In this document: positions 5,710 through 13,128 of the stretch, in pieces
Position numbering within the stretch: position 1 is the first letter of the stretch
How the letters are laid out: every line of letters begins with the position of its first letter
NCBI GenBank assembly: GCA_023666425.1
Contig: JAMPCA010000001.1
Coordinates: 510,762-551,591, forward strand
Length of the DNA: 40,830 nucleotides
Reading direction: 5' to 3'
Source of the DNA: Muribaculaceae bacterium
GTDB lineage: Bacteria > Bacillota > Clostridia > Lachnospirales > Lachnospiraceae
Notes under the pieces: model-generated
Databases searched by the model: none
Seen by the model: the letters and a program-made list of their open reading frames with translations, nothing else
Told to the model about the DNA's origin: nothing
Program-made: the position numbers and the translations under genes

Positions 5710-6516
5710 ATGGTAATAGAATTAAAGTATTCAGCTACAAATACATACCTTATCCGGGGAACAGATGGCAGCATCCTTTTTGATACGGGATGGGCAGGTT
5801 CTTTTCCACAGTTTTGTAAGACATTGGGCGAAGCGGGGGCGACAGTGCAGGAAATCCGGTATCTGTTTATTTCACATTTCCATCCGGATCATATGGGGAT
5901 TGCACAAGAGATTGCAGGCTGCGGCGTGAGGATTGTGGCGGCTGACGTGCAGCGGGCGCATATCCATGATGCGGACGGAGTGTTTGAAAAGGAGGGGAAC
6001 AGCTCTTATCTGCCGATTGCGGATGGAGATGTTCGGTTTATTTCCTGCGGAGAGAGCCGTCAGCTTTTAGAGGAATGTGGAATTGCGGGAGAAGTGGTAC
6101 ATACGCCGGGGCATAGCGGGGACAGTATTTCTTTATGTCTGGATAATGGTCTGTTTTTCGTGGGAGATTTGAATCCTCTGTATGAACTGGATATGCACAA
6201 GGGAACGCAGATTGGGGACAGTTGGGACAGATTACTGGAGCGGAATCCCATCAAGGTGTATTACGGCCATGCGAAAGCCGTGGAGTTAAATGGGAACCGG
6301 AGAATGCCGGAAAAAGAATCCGGGCACTCGAAAGATACTTTTCGGCTGGTAAAAAAGATTATGAAGTACATAGACAAAGGCTATACGCTGGAGGAGGTTG
6401 GGCAGGCAACGGGAATGGACAAGGCATTTGTGGAGGACGTGGCGAGAATGTACCTGACGCATCGGAATATAAACGTACAAGGAATTCTGGACAGGATTGA
6501 GATTAAGGGGAGATAA
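5710..6516 (+). CDS. MBL-fold metallo-hydrolase (268 aa)
   Basis: Conserved residues are HFHPDHMG (about residues 56-63, the H-x-H-x-D-H zinc motif), VVHTPGHSGDS (third zinc His), the GDLNP aspartate and YYGHAK near residue 190. This is the complete metallo-beta-lactamase hydrolase set. The C-terminal 70 residues add a helical extension (MKYIDKGYTLEEVGQ and on) possibly serving substrate choice. The frame is open from TTG 5671, but homology-like sequence starts at MVIELKYSATNTYLI (ATG 5710), so that start is preferred. The substrate is unknown; small thioesters or lactones are typical. The 170 bases upstream hold no gene, only short out-of-frame fragments. Confidence 0.8.
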   Translation: MVIELKYSATNTYLIRGTDGSILFDTGWAGSFPQFCKTLGEAGATVQEIRYLFISHFHPDHMGIAQEIAGCGVRIVAADVQRAHIHDADGVFEKEGNSSYLPIADGDVRFISCGESRQLLEECGIAGEVVHTPGHSGDSISLCLDNGLFFVGDLNPLYELDMHKGTQIGDSWDRLLERNPIKVYYGHAKAVELNGNRRMPEKESGHSKDTFRLVKKIMKYIDKGYTLEEVGQATGMDKAFVEDVARMYLTHRNINVQGILDRIEIKGR

Positions 6517-6831
6517 CCTGTGCCGGGGGCAGGTAAGCGTCAAATGCACAGGCAAACTGTGACGGGAAGGTCTGCACGGCACAGATTCCCACATGGACGG
6601 CGGGACATTTTGGAAGGCTGGCGGTCACAGTATGCCGGTATAGGAAAAAGAATAGGAGGAGAGCCGGGAGCAATAGGATATGAATTGGAATTTTGTCTGG
6701 AAGGGCAGGTTATTTTCGTCGAAAATTGTGTCGTTTAGGTAGGCTTCGTTTTTCGCTGGTGATTTTGTGATATAAAAAATTGTAAAAAGATGTTTTGTGA
6801 TACGAAAAAGCGGGCGGAATGGAGGTTTATT
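6517..6831. promoter_or_regulatory. Regulatory leader of the LRR/sortase pair
   Basis: No gene. A perfect palindrome ATTTTCG-T-CGAAAAT lies at 6712-6726. The 10-mer TTTTGTGATA occurs twice exactly 30 bases apart (6763-6772 and 6793-6802), about three helical turns, just upstream of the ribosome site GGAGG. A small hairpin CACAG-GCAAA-CTGTG lies near 6545-6562. The layout suggests a repressor or activator binding region, but I see no confident -35/-10 pair. Confidence 0.4.
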
Positions 6832-9393
6832 ATGCAAAAGCGAAGGGGAAGTTTATTGCAAAAGCTGATGGCGGTGCTGCTTTCGGCAGTGCTGGTTACG
6901 GGTATGGCGTTGAATGCAGAGGCGGAAACTGTCAGCGGGAATGATGCGGAGGCGGAAACCGTGGCAGAGAGCACCAATATCGCATCCGGCACGGACTGGA
7001 CGCTTGGCGCAGACGGCAGGCTGACGATCCGCTCTGATGAAGGGATGAATAACTGGCAAAGTAATAGGGGGCGCTATAAGGAGGCTGTTTTAACGGTAGA
7101 GATACAGTCAGGTGTAACCAGGATTATTGCGGCGGCGTTTATGGACTGTAGTAATTTGACTGAAATAACGATACCGGAAAGTGTTACGAGTATCGGGATG
7201 AATGCGTTTCACAGTTGCAAGAAGCTGGCGGGTATAACAATTCCAGGCAAGGTGACGAGTATCGAGGAAAATGCATTTTTTAATTGCAGCAGTTTGAAAA
7301 CGGCAGTGTTACCGGACGGCTTAAAAAGTATTGGAAATCTGGCGTTTGGCAGTACAATCCTGGAAGAAATCGAGATCCCGGATAGCGTGGAAAGCATCGG
7401 AGGAAATGCGTTTGATTTTTGCAAATCCCTGAAAAAAGCCGTATTGTCGGCTAAGCTTACGACAATCGAACAATATCTGTTTCGTGAATGCGTCAATTTA
7501 ACAGAAATCACAATCCCGGACAATGTGACGACCATCAAACAGCATGCATTTGATTTGTGCAAAAGTCTGGAAGAAATCAAGATACCCGACAAGGTAACGG
7601 ATATCGGGGCATGTGCGTTTTCCAACTGTAAAAGTTTGACAAAAGTGGAAATCCCGGACAGTGTGACGAGTATCGGAAGAGATGCATTTTCCGGATGCAG
7701 CAGTCTGACAGAGATTGTAATCCCGGATAAGGTAACGGGCATTGAGGGGCAGACCTTTTCAGGGTGCAGCGGACTGGAAAAGATCACGCTCCCGGACAAT
7801 GTCACAAGTATTGGATTTGGGGCGTTTCGGAATTGCAGCAGTCTGACAGAGATTACAGTTCCGGAAGGGGTGACAAGTATCCAGGAGGCTGTGTTTTCCG
7901 GCTGCAGCAGCCTGACGGAGATTACGCTCCCGGACAATGTCACAAGTATTGAATTTGAGGCGTTTGAGAATTGCAGCAGCCTGACAGAGATCACGCTCCC
8001 GGATAAAGTGACGCATATCGAGACTTCTGCGTTTGAGAATTGCAGCAGTCTGAAGCGGATCATAATGCTTGCGGAAGAGCCGCCACAATATAAGCCGATA
8101 GCGTTTGGCGCCTGGCCTGGGCAGGAGGCAGAGGATAAAGGCTTTTGCACAGGCTGTCCATTTATCGCATCGGGCGAAAAGGGGATTTTTGTGCCAGTGG
8201 GAACGGAAGATGCTTACAAGAGTGCCGATGGATGGAAAATCTATGAGGAGAATATCGCAGAGATACTGTCCCATACGCACAGTTATGCGGCGGAATGGAA
8301 ATCGAATGAGACCAGCCACTGGCGCGAGTGCCAATGCGGGGACAAGTCAGGGGAAGCAGACCATGACTTCGGAGACTGGATTACGGATAAGGAGGCAACG
8401 GCAGGCGAAGCAGGAACAAAGCATAGGGAATGCCGGACATGCGCTTACAGGGAGACAGAAACCATTCCGGCAACGGGAACAGAGCCGGGAACCGGAACCG
8501 TCACCCCGGAAGTCAAACCGGACACCGGAACCATCACCCCGGAAGTCAAACCGGATACCGGAACCGTTACCCCGGAGGTCAGGCCGGGAGCCGATGCTCC
8601 GGCAACGGACATCTCCACGCCGGCAGGGGAGCTGGAGGACATGCTCCTGACAGATGAGGAAAAACAGCTGGTACAGAGCGGAACCGATATCCGGATCGTT
8701 CTTGAGGTGCAGGATGCGGGAAGCAGCGTGAGCGATTCGGATAAGAACGGCATACAGCAGGCGTTAAACGGTTTTACGGTCGGGCAGTATCTGAATATCG
8801 ACCTGTATAAGCTGATCGGGGAAAAACGAACGGATATAAACGAGACGGCAAAGAAGATTAAAATTGTCATTACCATACCGGACAGTCTGAAAAACACGGA
8901 CAGCAACAGGGCAAAAACATTTGCGGTTATCCGGGTACATGCTGGGGGGGCGGAGCTTTTGTCTGATCTGGATAACAGCGCCGACACCATTACCATAGAG
9001 ACAGACCGTTTCTCCACTTATGCAATCGTTTATAAAGATAGTGTGAGTGAGAACAGCGGCAGCAGCCAGGATAATGCAGGCAAAAATGACACAAAGCCGG
9101 ATTCCTCAAAGGACGATGAACCTGAGACAGGGGACTCTGTGCCGTTAGAGCTGTGTGCCACACTTGCCATGATTGCAGGTTTTGCTTATCTGTTCCTGTA
9201 TTTTACGGACCGGAAGAGGGGAATGACGGAAGAAACAAAAAAAGCGCTTGTCTCCCGCCTTGTAAGATGGGCGAAACTGGGGGGAAAACTCAGAAAATGC
9301 CTTGCGCTGGCGGCAGTCTTCGTTCTGCTGGTATATTATCACAGCATCGGAAAGAAAACCTGCGTAGAATGGGAAAACGCTTATGGAGAATAA
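6832..9393 (+). CDS. BspA-type leucine-rich-repeat surface protein (853 aa)
   Basis: ATG 6832 follows GGAGG by six bases; the upstream ATG at 6790 lacks a ribosome site. Residues 1-31 are a signal peptide (KLMAVLLSAVLVTGMALNAEA). From about residue 103 come 13 repeats of 23 residues of the form L-T-E-I-T-I-P-D-x-V-T-S-I-x-x-x-A-F-x-x-C-S-S, the Treponema-type LRR of BspA surface proteins used for adhesion. A Cys-rich part with two C-x-C/C-x-x-C pairs (about 490-545), three 11-residue TPEVKPDT repeats and a beta-rich domain follow. Near residue 765 comes EPETGDS with a hydrophobic span and KR, a sortase-signal-like motif. Unusually the protein continues about 70 residues with a second hydrophobic span. 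The stop overlaps the sortase start by 11 bases. Confidence 0.85.
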   Translation: MQKRRGSLLQKLMAVLLSAVLVTGMALNAEAETVSGNDAEAETVAESTNIASGTDWTLGADGRLTIRSDEGMNNWQSNRGRYKEAVLTVEIQSGVTRIIAAAFMDCSNLTEITIPESVTSIGMNAFHSCKKLAGITIPGKVTSIEENAFFNCSSLKTAVLPDGLKSIGNLAFGSTILEEIEIPDSVESIGGNAFDFCKSLKKAVLSAKLTTIEQYLFRECVNLTEITIPDNVTTIKQHAFDLCKSLEEIKIPDKVTDIGACAFSNCKSLTKVEIPDSVTSIGRDAFSGCSSLTEIVIPDKVTGIEGQTFSGCSGLEKITLPDNVTSIGFGAFRNCSSLTEITVPEGVTSIQEAVFSGCSSLTEITLPDNVTSIEFEAFENCSSLTEITLPDKVTHIETSAFENCSSLKRIIMLAEEPPQYKPIAFGAWPGQEAEDKGFCTGCPFIASGEKGIFVPVGTEDAYKSADGWKIYEENIAEILSHTHSYAAEWKSNETSHWRECQCGDKSGEADHDFGDWITDKEATAGEAGTKHRECRTCAYRETETIPATGTEPGTGTVTPEVKPDTGTITPEVKPDTGTVTPEVRPGADAPATDISTPAGELEDMLLTDEEKQLVQSGTDIRIVLEVQDAGSSVSDSDKNGIQQALNGFTVGQYLNIDLYKLIGEKRTDINETAKKIKIVITIPDSLKNTDSNRAKTFAVIRVHAGGAELLSDLDNSADTITIETDRFSTYAIVYKDSVSENSGSSQDNAGKNDTKPDSSKDDEPETGDSVPLELCATLAMIAGFAYLFLYFTDRKRGMTEETKKALVSRLVRWAKLGGKLRKCLALAAVFVLLVYYHSIGKKTCVEWENAYGE
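8494..8592 (+). repeat. Three 33-bp tandem repeats inside the LRR gene
   Basis: Units at 8494-8526, 8527-8559 and 8560-8592 encode GTVTPEVKPDT, GTITPEVKPDT and GTVTPEVRPGA. They form a Pro-rich stalk, and their near identity makes copy-number change by slippage likely. Confidence 0.85.
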
Positions 9394-10210
9394 AAATAGA
9401 AAAAGGATTGTAAAAACAGTTCTTCTTGCAGGAATGGCAGTATGCCTGATACCAGTTGGTCAGGCATACCACCATTTTGTACAGCACAAGGTACAGCAGG
9501 AAGGCTTAAGGGAAATGCGGGCGGAGGCACCGGTACAATACCCGGTGCAGGAAGACCGTGCGCCGCAGAAAGCGGCGGGATCCGTCCTGTCGGGAGCGGC
9601 TGACAAGGAAAACATGCAGACGGAAAACAATCCCGTCATGCTGGCAGGCTATGCCGGTCTGTATGAGAAAAACAAAGACCTTGCGGGCTGGATTTCAATA
9701 GAAGGCATGAAGATAGATTATCCTGTCATGCAGACGGAAGATAATACCTATTATCTGCACCATGACTTTTATGGAGAGGACAGTCCGTATGGATGTCTTT
9801 ATGTGAAAGAGCAGGCTGACCTTGACGCCGGGACAAACTTTGTTATTTACGGCCATAACATGAGAGACGGCTCCATGTTCGGGGATTTGGATCTGTACTT
9901 AAAGGAGAGCTTTTATAAAGAGCATCCCGTCATTTCTTTTGACACACTTTATGAGGAACGAACCTATGACATTATAGCGGTGTTCCGGTCGCAGGTCTAC
10001 AATGCGAATGATGATGTATTTAAGTATTATCAGTTTTATGAGGCGGATACGCAGGAAGAATTTGAATATTTTTATACAAACATTAAAGAGCTGTCGCTTT
10101 ACGATACAGGCGTGGAGGCAGAGTTCGGAGACACATTTCTGACGTTATCCACCTGCGCCTATCATGTAGAGGACGGACGGCTGGTGGTGGTGGCAAAGCG
10201 GACGGAGTGA
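9383..10210 (+). CDS. srtB: Class B sortase (275 aa)
   Basis: The product has an N-terminal membrane anchor (VKTVLLAGMAVCLIPVGQAY), a linker of about 75 residues, then the sortase domain. That domain has GWISIEGMKIDYPVMQ, YLHHDF, the catalytic His in VIYGHNM (near residue 158), the catalytic Cys in TLSTCAYH (near 258) and Arg in VVVAKR (near 273). The pattern (N-P-V-M and D-Y-P-V-M-Q, long beta6-beta7 insertion before STC) is that of class B transpeptidases, which attach one or a few proteins to peptidoglycan. Its ATG lies inside the last codons of the LRR gene, so it is translationally coupled to its likely substrate. The length is normal and all catalytic residues are present. Confidence 0.9.
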   Translation: MENKNRKRIVKTVLLAGMAVCLIPVGQAYHHFVQHKVQQEGLREMRAEAPVQYPVQEDRAPQKAAGSVLSGAADKENMQTENNPVMLAGYAGLYEKNKDLAGWISIEGMKIDYPVMQTEDNTYYLHHDFYGEDSPYGCLYVKEQADLDAGTNFVIYGHNMRDGSMFGDLDLYLKESFYKEHPVISFDTLYEERTYDIIAVFRSQVYNANDDVFKYYQFYEADTQEEFEYFYTNIKELSLYDTGVEAEFGDTFLTLSTCAYHVEDGRLVVVAKRTE

Positions 10211-10226
10211 GGCGGGAGTTGATATT

Positions 10227-10482
10227 ATGGCAACGACGAATATAACCATGAGAATGGCTGAGAATTTAAAGTCTCAATTGCAGGAACTTGTATCTAATAA
10301 AGCTGATGGAAGATATTATTCAAAAACTGGCAAGAGGTGAACAATTATCAGAAGAGAATAAAAATCCAGATGCCTTTTATTATACAAAAATCAATAAAGA
10401 AACAGGAGAAATGGTGTTAAATGCGTTATCCAGTCAAAAAGTGACCCAAAGTGACCAAAAGGTTATCCGTTTGCACAAGTAA
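10227..10482 (+). pseudogene. RelB-like antitoxin N-terminus fused to unrelated tail
   Basis: ATG 10227 (preceded by GGCGGGAG) reads MATTNITMRMAENLKSQLQ and ELVSN, the ribbon-helix-helix start of a RelB/DinJ antitoxin. It then runs into KADGRYYSKTGKR and stops at 10340. From about 10306 another frame is sensible: MEDIIQKLARGEQLSEENKN, then PDAFYYTKINKETGEMV, and it stops at 10482. No toxin follows. I infer a deletion joining the antitoxin start to part of another small gene. The second frame has no ribosome site of its own, and its stop touches the tRNA terminator. Confidence 0.45.
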
Positions 10483-10524
10483 AAAGAGCTGAAAACACTG
10501 GTAAATCAACGCTTTCAGCCCTCT
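10481..10524 (-). terminator. Terminator of tRNA-Leu(AAG)
   Basis: On the minus strand, GGGCTGAAAGC and GTTTTCAGCTC form a stem around a loop of about 14 bases, followed by TTTTT (complement of 10481-10485). Confidence 0.65.
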
Positions 10525-10532
10525 GAACCCAA

Positions 10533-10616
10533 TGCGGAAGATGGGACTTGAACCCACACGGCATTGCTGCCACAAGATCCTTAGTCTTGCTCGTCTGCCA
10601 GTTCCGACACTTCCGC
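10533..10616 (-). tRNA. tRNA-Leu (anticodon AAG)
   Basis: This is an 84-base cloverleaf on the minus strand. The acceptor GCGGAAG pairs with CTTCCGC, with discriminator A. The anticodon arm is CAAGA-CTAAGGA-TCTTG, giving anticodon AAG for CUU codons. It has a long class II variable arm and TPsiC loop GTTCAAGTC. CCA is not encoded. Class II shape and discriminator A agree with leucine. Confidence 0.9.
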
Positions 10617-10637
10617 ATGTCTTTTGACGACTTGATT

Positions 10638-10666
10638 ATAATATCAAATTCTAATGCCGTTGTCAA
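10638..10666 (-). promoter_or_regulatory. Promoter of tRNA-Leu(AAG)
   Basis: On the minus strand TTGACA, 17-base spacer, TATTAT, with the tRNA starting 21 bases further. Confidence 0.75.
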
Positions 10667-10699
10667 CATAAAATGAAAAAATTTTAATCAAAAAAGGTA

Positions 10700-10728
10700 T
10701 TGACAACAATAGCACACTTTGATAGAAT
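10700..10728 (+). promoter_or_regulatory. Promoter of tRNA-Leu(CAG)
   Basis: TTGACA, 17-base spacer, TAGAAT, with the tRNA starting at 10740. It is divergent from the other tRNA-Leu promoter, the -35 boxes being about 34 bases apart. Confidence 0.75.
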
Positions 10729-10739
10729 ATCATTTGTTC

Positions 10740-10823
10740 GCAGGAGTGGCGGAATTGGCAGACGCGCAGGCTTCAGGTGCCTGTGGTAGCAATATCGTGT
10801 GGGTTCAAGTCCCATCTCCTGCA
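10740..10823 (+). tRNA. tRNA-Leu (anticodon CAG)
   Basis: This is an 84-base class II cloverleaf. The acceptor GCAGGAG pairs with CTCCTGC plus discriminator A. The anticodon arm CAGGC-TTCAGGT-GCCTG gives anticodon CAG for CUG codons. It has a long variable arm and GTTCAAGTC in the T loop. CCA is not encoded. Confidence 0.92.
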
Positions 10824-10830
10824 CTGGAAG

Positions 10831-10875
10831 GCGCGGAGCTGGCCATAGATGGTTCAGGCTCCGCGCTATTTTTTT
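10831..10875 (+). terminator. Terminator of tRNA-Leu(CAG)
   Basis: GCGCGGAGC (10831-10839) pairs perfectly with GCTCCGCGC (10858-10866) and is followed by TATTTTTTT. Confidence 0.85.
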
Positions 10876-10901
10876 ATCTGCTGCTCTGTGCCGTTTCACA
10901 T

Positions 10902-10971
10902 GCCGGACGCGGCGTCCGGCGCAAAATATGCGTTAAAAAATATTGCGGCTGGCGTTATCTTGTGGTAGACT
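10902..10971 (+). promoter_or_regulatory. Palindrome and promoter upstream of the SUFU gene
   Basis: GCCGGACG-CGG-CGTCCGGC (10902-10920) is a perfect 8-bp inverted repeat. It is followed by TTGCGG (10943-10948), 17 bases, TAGACT (10966-10971). The position upstream of the -35 suggests an operator or a leftover intergenic repeat. Confidence 0.4.
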
Positions 10972-11020
10972 TCCTTTAGATGTTTTTAGGAGCTTTTTAA
11001 GCGGGACAGAGAGGACAGCG

Positions 11021-11704
11021 ATGAGCATATTTGACAGATTTAAGAGGAAACGTGCGGACTTCGGGCCGGTGTATTTATATACGGAGGAAGAGCTGGATCA
11101 GTATGAGGCTTACATAACAGAGCAGTTCGGAGAGTTTACGGCGGTGATGCACGAGATCGTGTCGCCGGATATCCATCTGGATATCATCATGGTTCCGCCG
11201 ACCCTCAGAAACAATTATTATGCCCTCATCACCATGGGGATGGGCGCCTATAAAATGAAAGTTCCGGGGGAGCTTTCACAGTATCAGCCGGAGAGGGCGG
11301 AGCTTGTGCTGTATCTGCCGCCGACATGGGATCTGCACTCGGAGAAGGAGGAGGATTACTGGCCGATCCGGCAGCTTAAGATCGCGGCGCGCCTGCCCAT
11401 CAATTGCGATACATGGCTGGGCTACGGGCATACCATCTCCTCGGATGAAGAGAACACGCCCTATGCCTCCAATACGGATTTTTGCAGTATGATGCTGGTG
11501 AATGCCCGGAATAAAAATGGCGGCGGACTGGAGCTTACCCTGGGGGATAAGGGGAGAATCCGGTTTTACCAGCTTCTTCCCCTCTATAGGGAGGAGCTGG
11601 AATATAAACAGCGCACGGACGCCGACGCCCTGCTGGACAGGATGCGCGGAGACGGGGTGATGCCGGTGGTTCAAATAGGAAGAAAGAATTATGGAGCCGG
11701 CTGA
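11021..11704 (+). CDS. Suppressor-of-fused (SUFU) domain protein (227 aa)
   Basis: The start is ATG 11021 (MSIFDRF), preceded by AGAGAGGAC; the in-frame codons further upstream look non-coding. The body carries the bacterial SUFU pattern: ITEQFGEFTAVMHEIVS, HLDIIMVPPT, YYALITMGMGAYKM, RAELVLYLPPTWDL and YWPIRQLKIAARLP. A C-terminal part with FCSMMLVNA and FYQLLPLYREELEYKQ follows. In bacteria these domains often occur as immunity proteins of polymorphic toxins or as stand-alone cytosolic proteins. No toxin is adjacent. The gene is 44 bases ahead of a membrane-protein gene in the same direction, so the two may be cotranscribed. No signal peptide is present. Confidence 0.8.
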   Translation: MSIFDRFKRKRADFGPVYLYTEEELDQYEAYITEQFGEFTAVMHEIVSPDIHLDIIMVPPTLRNNYYALITMGMGAYKMKVPGELSQYQPERAELVLYLPPTWDLHSEKEEDYWPIRQLKIAARLPINCDTWLGYGHTISSDEENTPYASNTDFCSMMLVNARNKNGGGLELTLGDKGRIRFYQLLPLYREELEYKQRTDADALLDRMRGDGVMPVVQIGRKNYGAG

Positions 11705-11747
11705 CAGGAAAAGAGGAGTTATTAAAAGGGAATAAAGGAGAAAATGT

Positions 11748-12404
11748 ATGGCAAAGTCAAAATCACAGTACAATTTTACTATCGCGGCAGATCCTGCCGC
11801 CATCAATCAGGTAATCTTTAATTATCTGCGCGCCAACAATTTTGAGCAGAAGCTTGCGGACGGCAGATACTATTATGAGCGCAACGATGCGATCTCCGGC
11901 CGGAGACTGTTCGAGTACAGCATCAACGGCAGTCAGGTGACCATCTGGGCTTATGTGGGTAGCTACAAGCATCCGCAGGAGCTCACCGGCTTTGCGGGGG
12001 CAGTGCCCAAGCAGTCCTACAAGGAATCCCTGCAGCTTTTGTTTTCACACCTGAACGCACTGTCAAACAACCAGGCGCCCGCCGGGACGGAGGAACAGCA
12101 GCAGGCATACCAGTCCCAGCAGGCCTATCAGATGAACCAGAGTATGCAGGCATTTCAGGCGGAGAATAATAAGGGGCTGGAGACGGGAACCGTCATTGGA
12201 TTTATCATCTCTCTGGTGGGACTGATCCTGTCCTTCTTTGGAATGACTTACGGTGTTTTGATCATATTTCTTGAGTATTATCTGGGAAGCCGGGGGCTTA
12301 AGTCAGGGAAGCGGGGGCTCGCAATTGCGACGATCGTCATTGCCTCCATCAGCCTTGTCATTGTAGTGGTGGAGCTGATCCTCTCGGTCTGGATGGCAGT
12401 TTAA
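11748..12404 (+). CDS. Two-span membrane protein of unknown function (218 aa)
   Basis: The start is ATG 11748 after AAAGGAG. Residues 1-100 form a soluble alpha/beta domain (FTIAADPAAINQVIFNYLR, then YVGSYKHPQELTGF). Then comes a Gln/Ala-rich linker (about 105-138) and a C-terminal membrane part with spans near 145-185 and 193-215 separated by GSRGLKSGKRGLAIA. The membrane part resembles the DUF4190-type hairpin used as an anchor. The soluble domain would face the cytoplasm. Family and role are not recognised; the neighbours suggest a shared function with the SUFU protein or the ABC pair. A weak terminator-like hairpin follows. Confidence 0.65.
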   Translation: MAKSKSQYNFTIAADPAAINQVIFNYLRANNFEQKLADGRYYYERNDAISGRRLFEYSINGSQVTIWAYVGSYKHPQELTGFAGAVPKQSYKESLQLLFSHLNALSNNQAPAGTEEQQQAYQSQQAYQMNQSMQAFQAENNKGLETGTVIGFIISLVGLILSFFGMTYGVLIIFLEYYLGSRGLKSGKRGLAIATIVIASISLVIVVVELILSVWMAV

Positions 12405-12423
12405 AATTTTATGGGAGAGTATG

Positions 12424-12450
12424 GAGGCTGCGGGATGCAGCCTCTTCCTG
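12424..12450 (+). terminator. Terminator-like hairpin
   Basis: GAGGCTGC (12424-12431), loop GGGAT, GCAGCCTC (12437-12444), then TTCCTG. The T-run is poor, so termination may be partial and allow readthrough into the ABC genes. Confidence 0.45.
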
Positions 12451-12483
12451 ACTGTGGTATTTCTTAGAGAGTGAGGTTCTGGC

Positions 12484-13128
12484 ATGAAAGAAGCGTTGCG
12501 AACGGAAAAATTATATCTGCGAAGAGGCCGTTTTTTAGTCTCCGATGTGAATCTTTCCGTAGAGACGGGGCAGATGCTGGCAATCGGGGGCAGGAGCGGA
12601 GCAGGAAAAAGCACGCTGATTCGTGGAATCGGAGGCGCGTTTGCCCCGGAGGCAGGGAAAATCTGCTACTGGGGGAAGGAGCTCTGGGAGGATGAGGCGA
12701 ATATCCGCAGACAGATGTCCCTCGTCCATGATGAGCCGAATTTTAACACGGAGCTAAAGCCGGAGCGGCTGGTGCGGGAGATTGTCCGTTTTGAGCCCTT
12801 TTTTGCGAAGGAGGCCTTTTTCATCTATATGGAGCAGATGGAGCTGGATCCCCGACAGAGAGTGAAGCTCTATTCCCCGGGTATGGTAAAAAAGCTGATG
12901 CTCGTTCTGGCGCTCTGCCGGAGCCCGGAGCTTCTTGTAATGGACGAGCCGACCAGCGGGGCGGACGTGCAGGCCAAGGCACTGATGTGGGAGATTATTG
13001 AGGATTACAGGAAAAATCATCCGGTGGCAGTCGTCTACACGACCCACCATGAGTCGGAACTTGCAAAGGCAGACAATGCGCTGTATCTGCGGGACGGAAG
13101 GTTGACAAAGGGAGAGGACAGAGTATGA
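12484..13128 (+). CDS. ABC transporter ATP-binding protein (214 aa)
   Basis: Walker A is GGRSGAGKSTL (about residues 35-45), Walker B is LLVMDEPTSG (about 147-156) and the switch His is in YTTHHESE. The signature loop reads YSPGMVKKLML instead of LSGGQ; such K-K/M-variant signatures occur in ATPases paired with exporter-type or regulatory ABC-2-like permeases. It is slightly short for the family (usually 220-300). The stop overlaps the permease start by four bases (ATGA), so the two form a coupled transporter. The cargo is unknown. The start ATG has only a weak GTGAGG upstream. Confidence 0.85.
   Translation: MKEALRTEKLYLRRGRFLVSDVNLSVETGQMLAIGGRSGAGKSTLIRGIGGAFAPEAGKICYWGKELWEDEANIRRQMSLVHDEPNFNTELKPERLVREIVRFEPFFAKEAFFIYMEQMELDPRQRVKLYSPGMVKKLMLVLALCRSPELLVMDEPTSGADVQAKALMWEIIEDYRKNHPVAVVYTTHHESELAKADNALYLRDGRLTKGEDRV

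Noticed and set aside
6540-6625. Cyclic-di-GMP-I (GEMM) riboswitch
   Set aside because: ATGCACAGGCAAACTG resembles the GEMM start, but the required GGGACGCAAAGCC block and tetraloop receptor are absent.
6517-6640. Cobalamin riboswitch
   Set aside because: GGGAAGGTCTGCACGG recalls part of the fold, but the conserved GCCACTG box is missing and the paired helices do not form.
7140-8060. CRISPR-like repeat array
   Set aside because: The 69-base periodicity is protein-coding LRR repeat, with no constant repeat and no variable spacer of CRISPR type.
7209-8150. Long leftward frame opposite the LRR gene
   Set aside because: It mirrors the 69-base LRR repeats; the periodic composition keeps the opposite frame open. 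It has no ribosome site or family.
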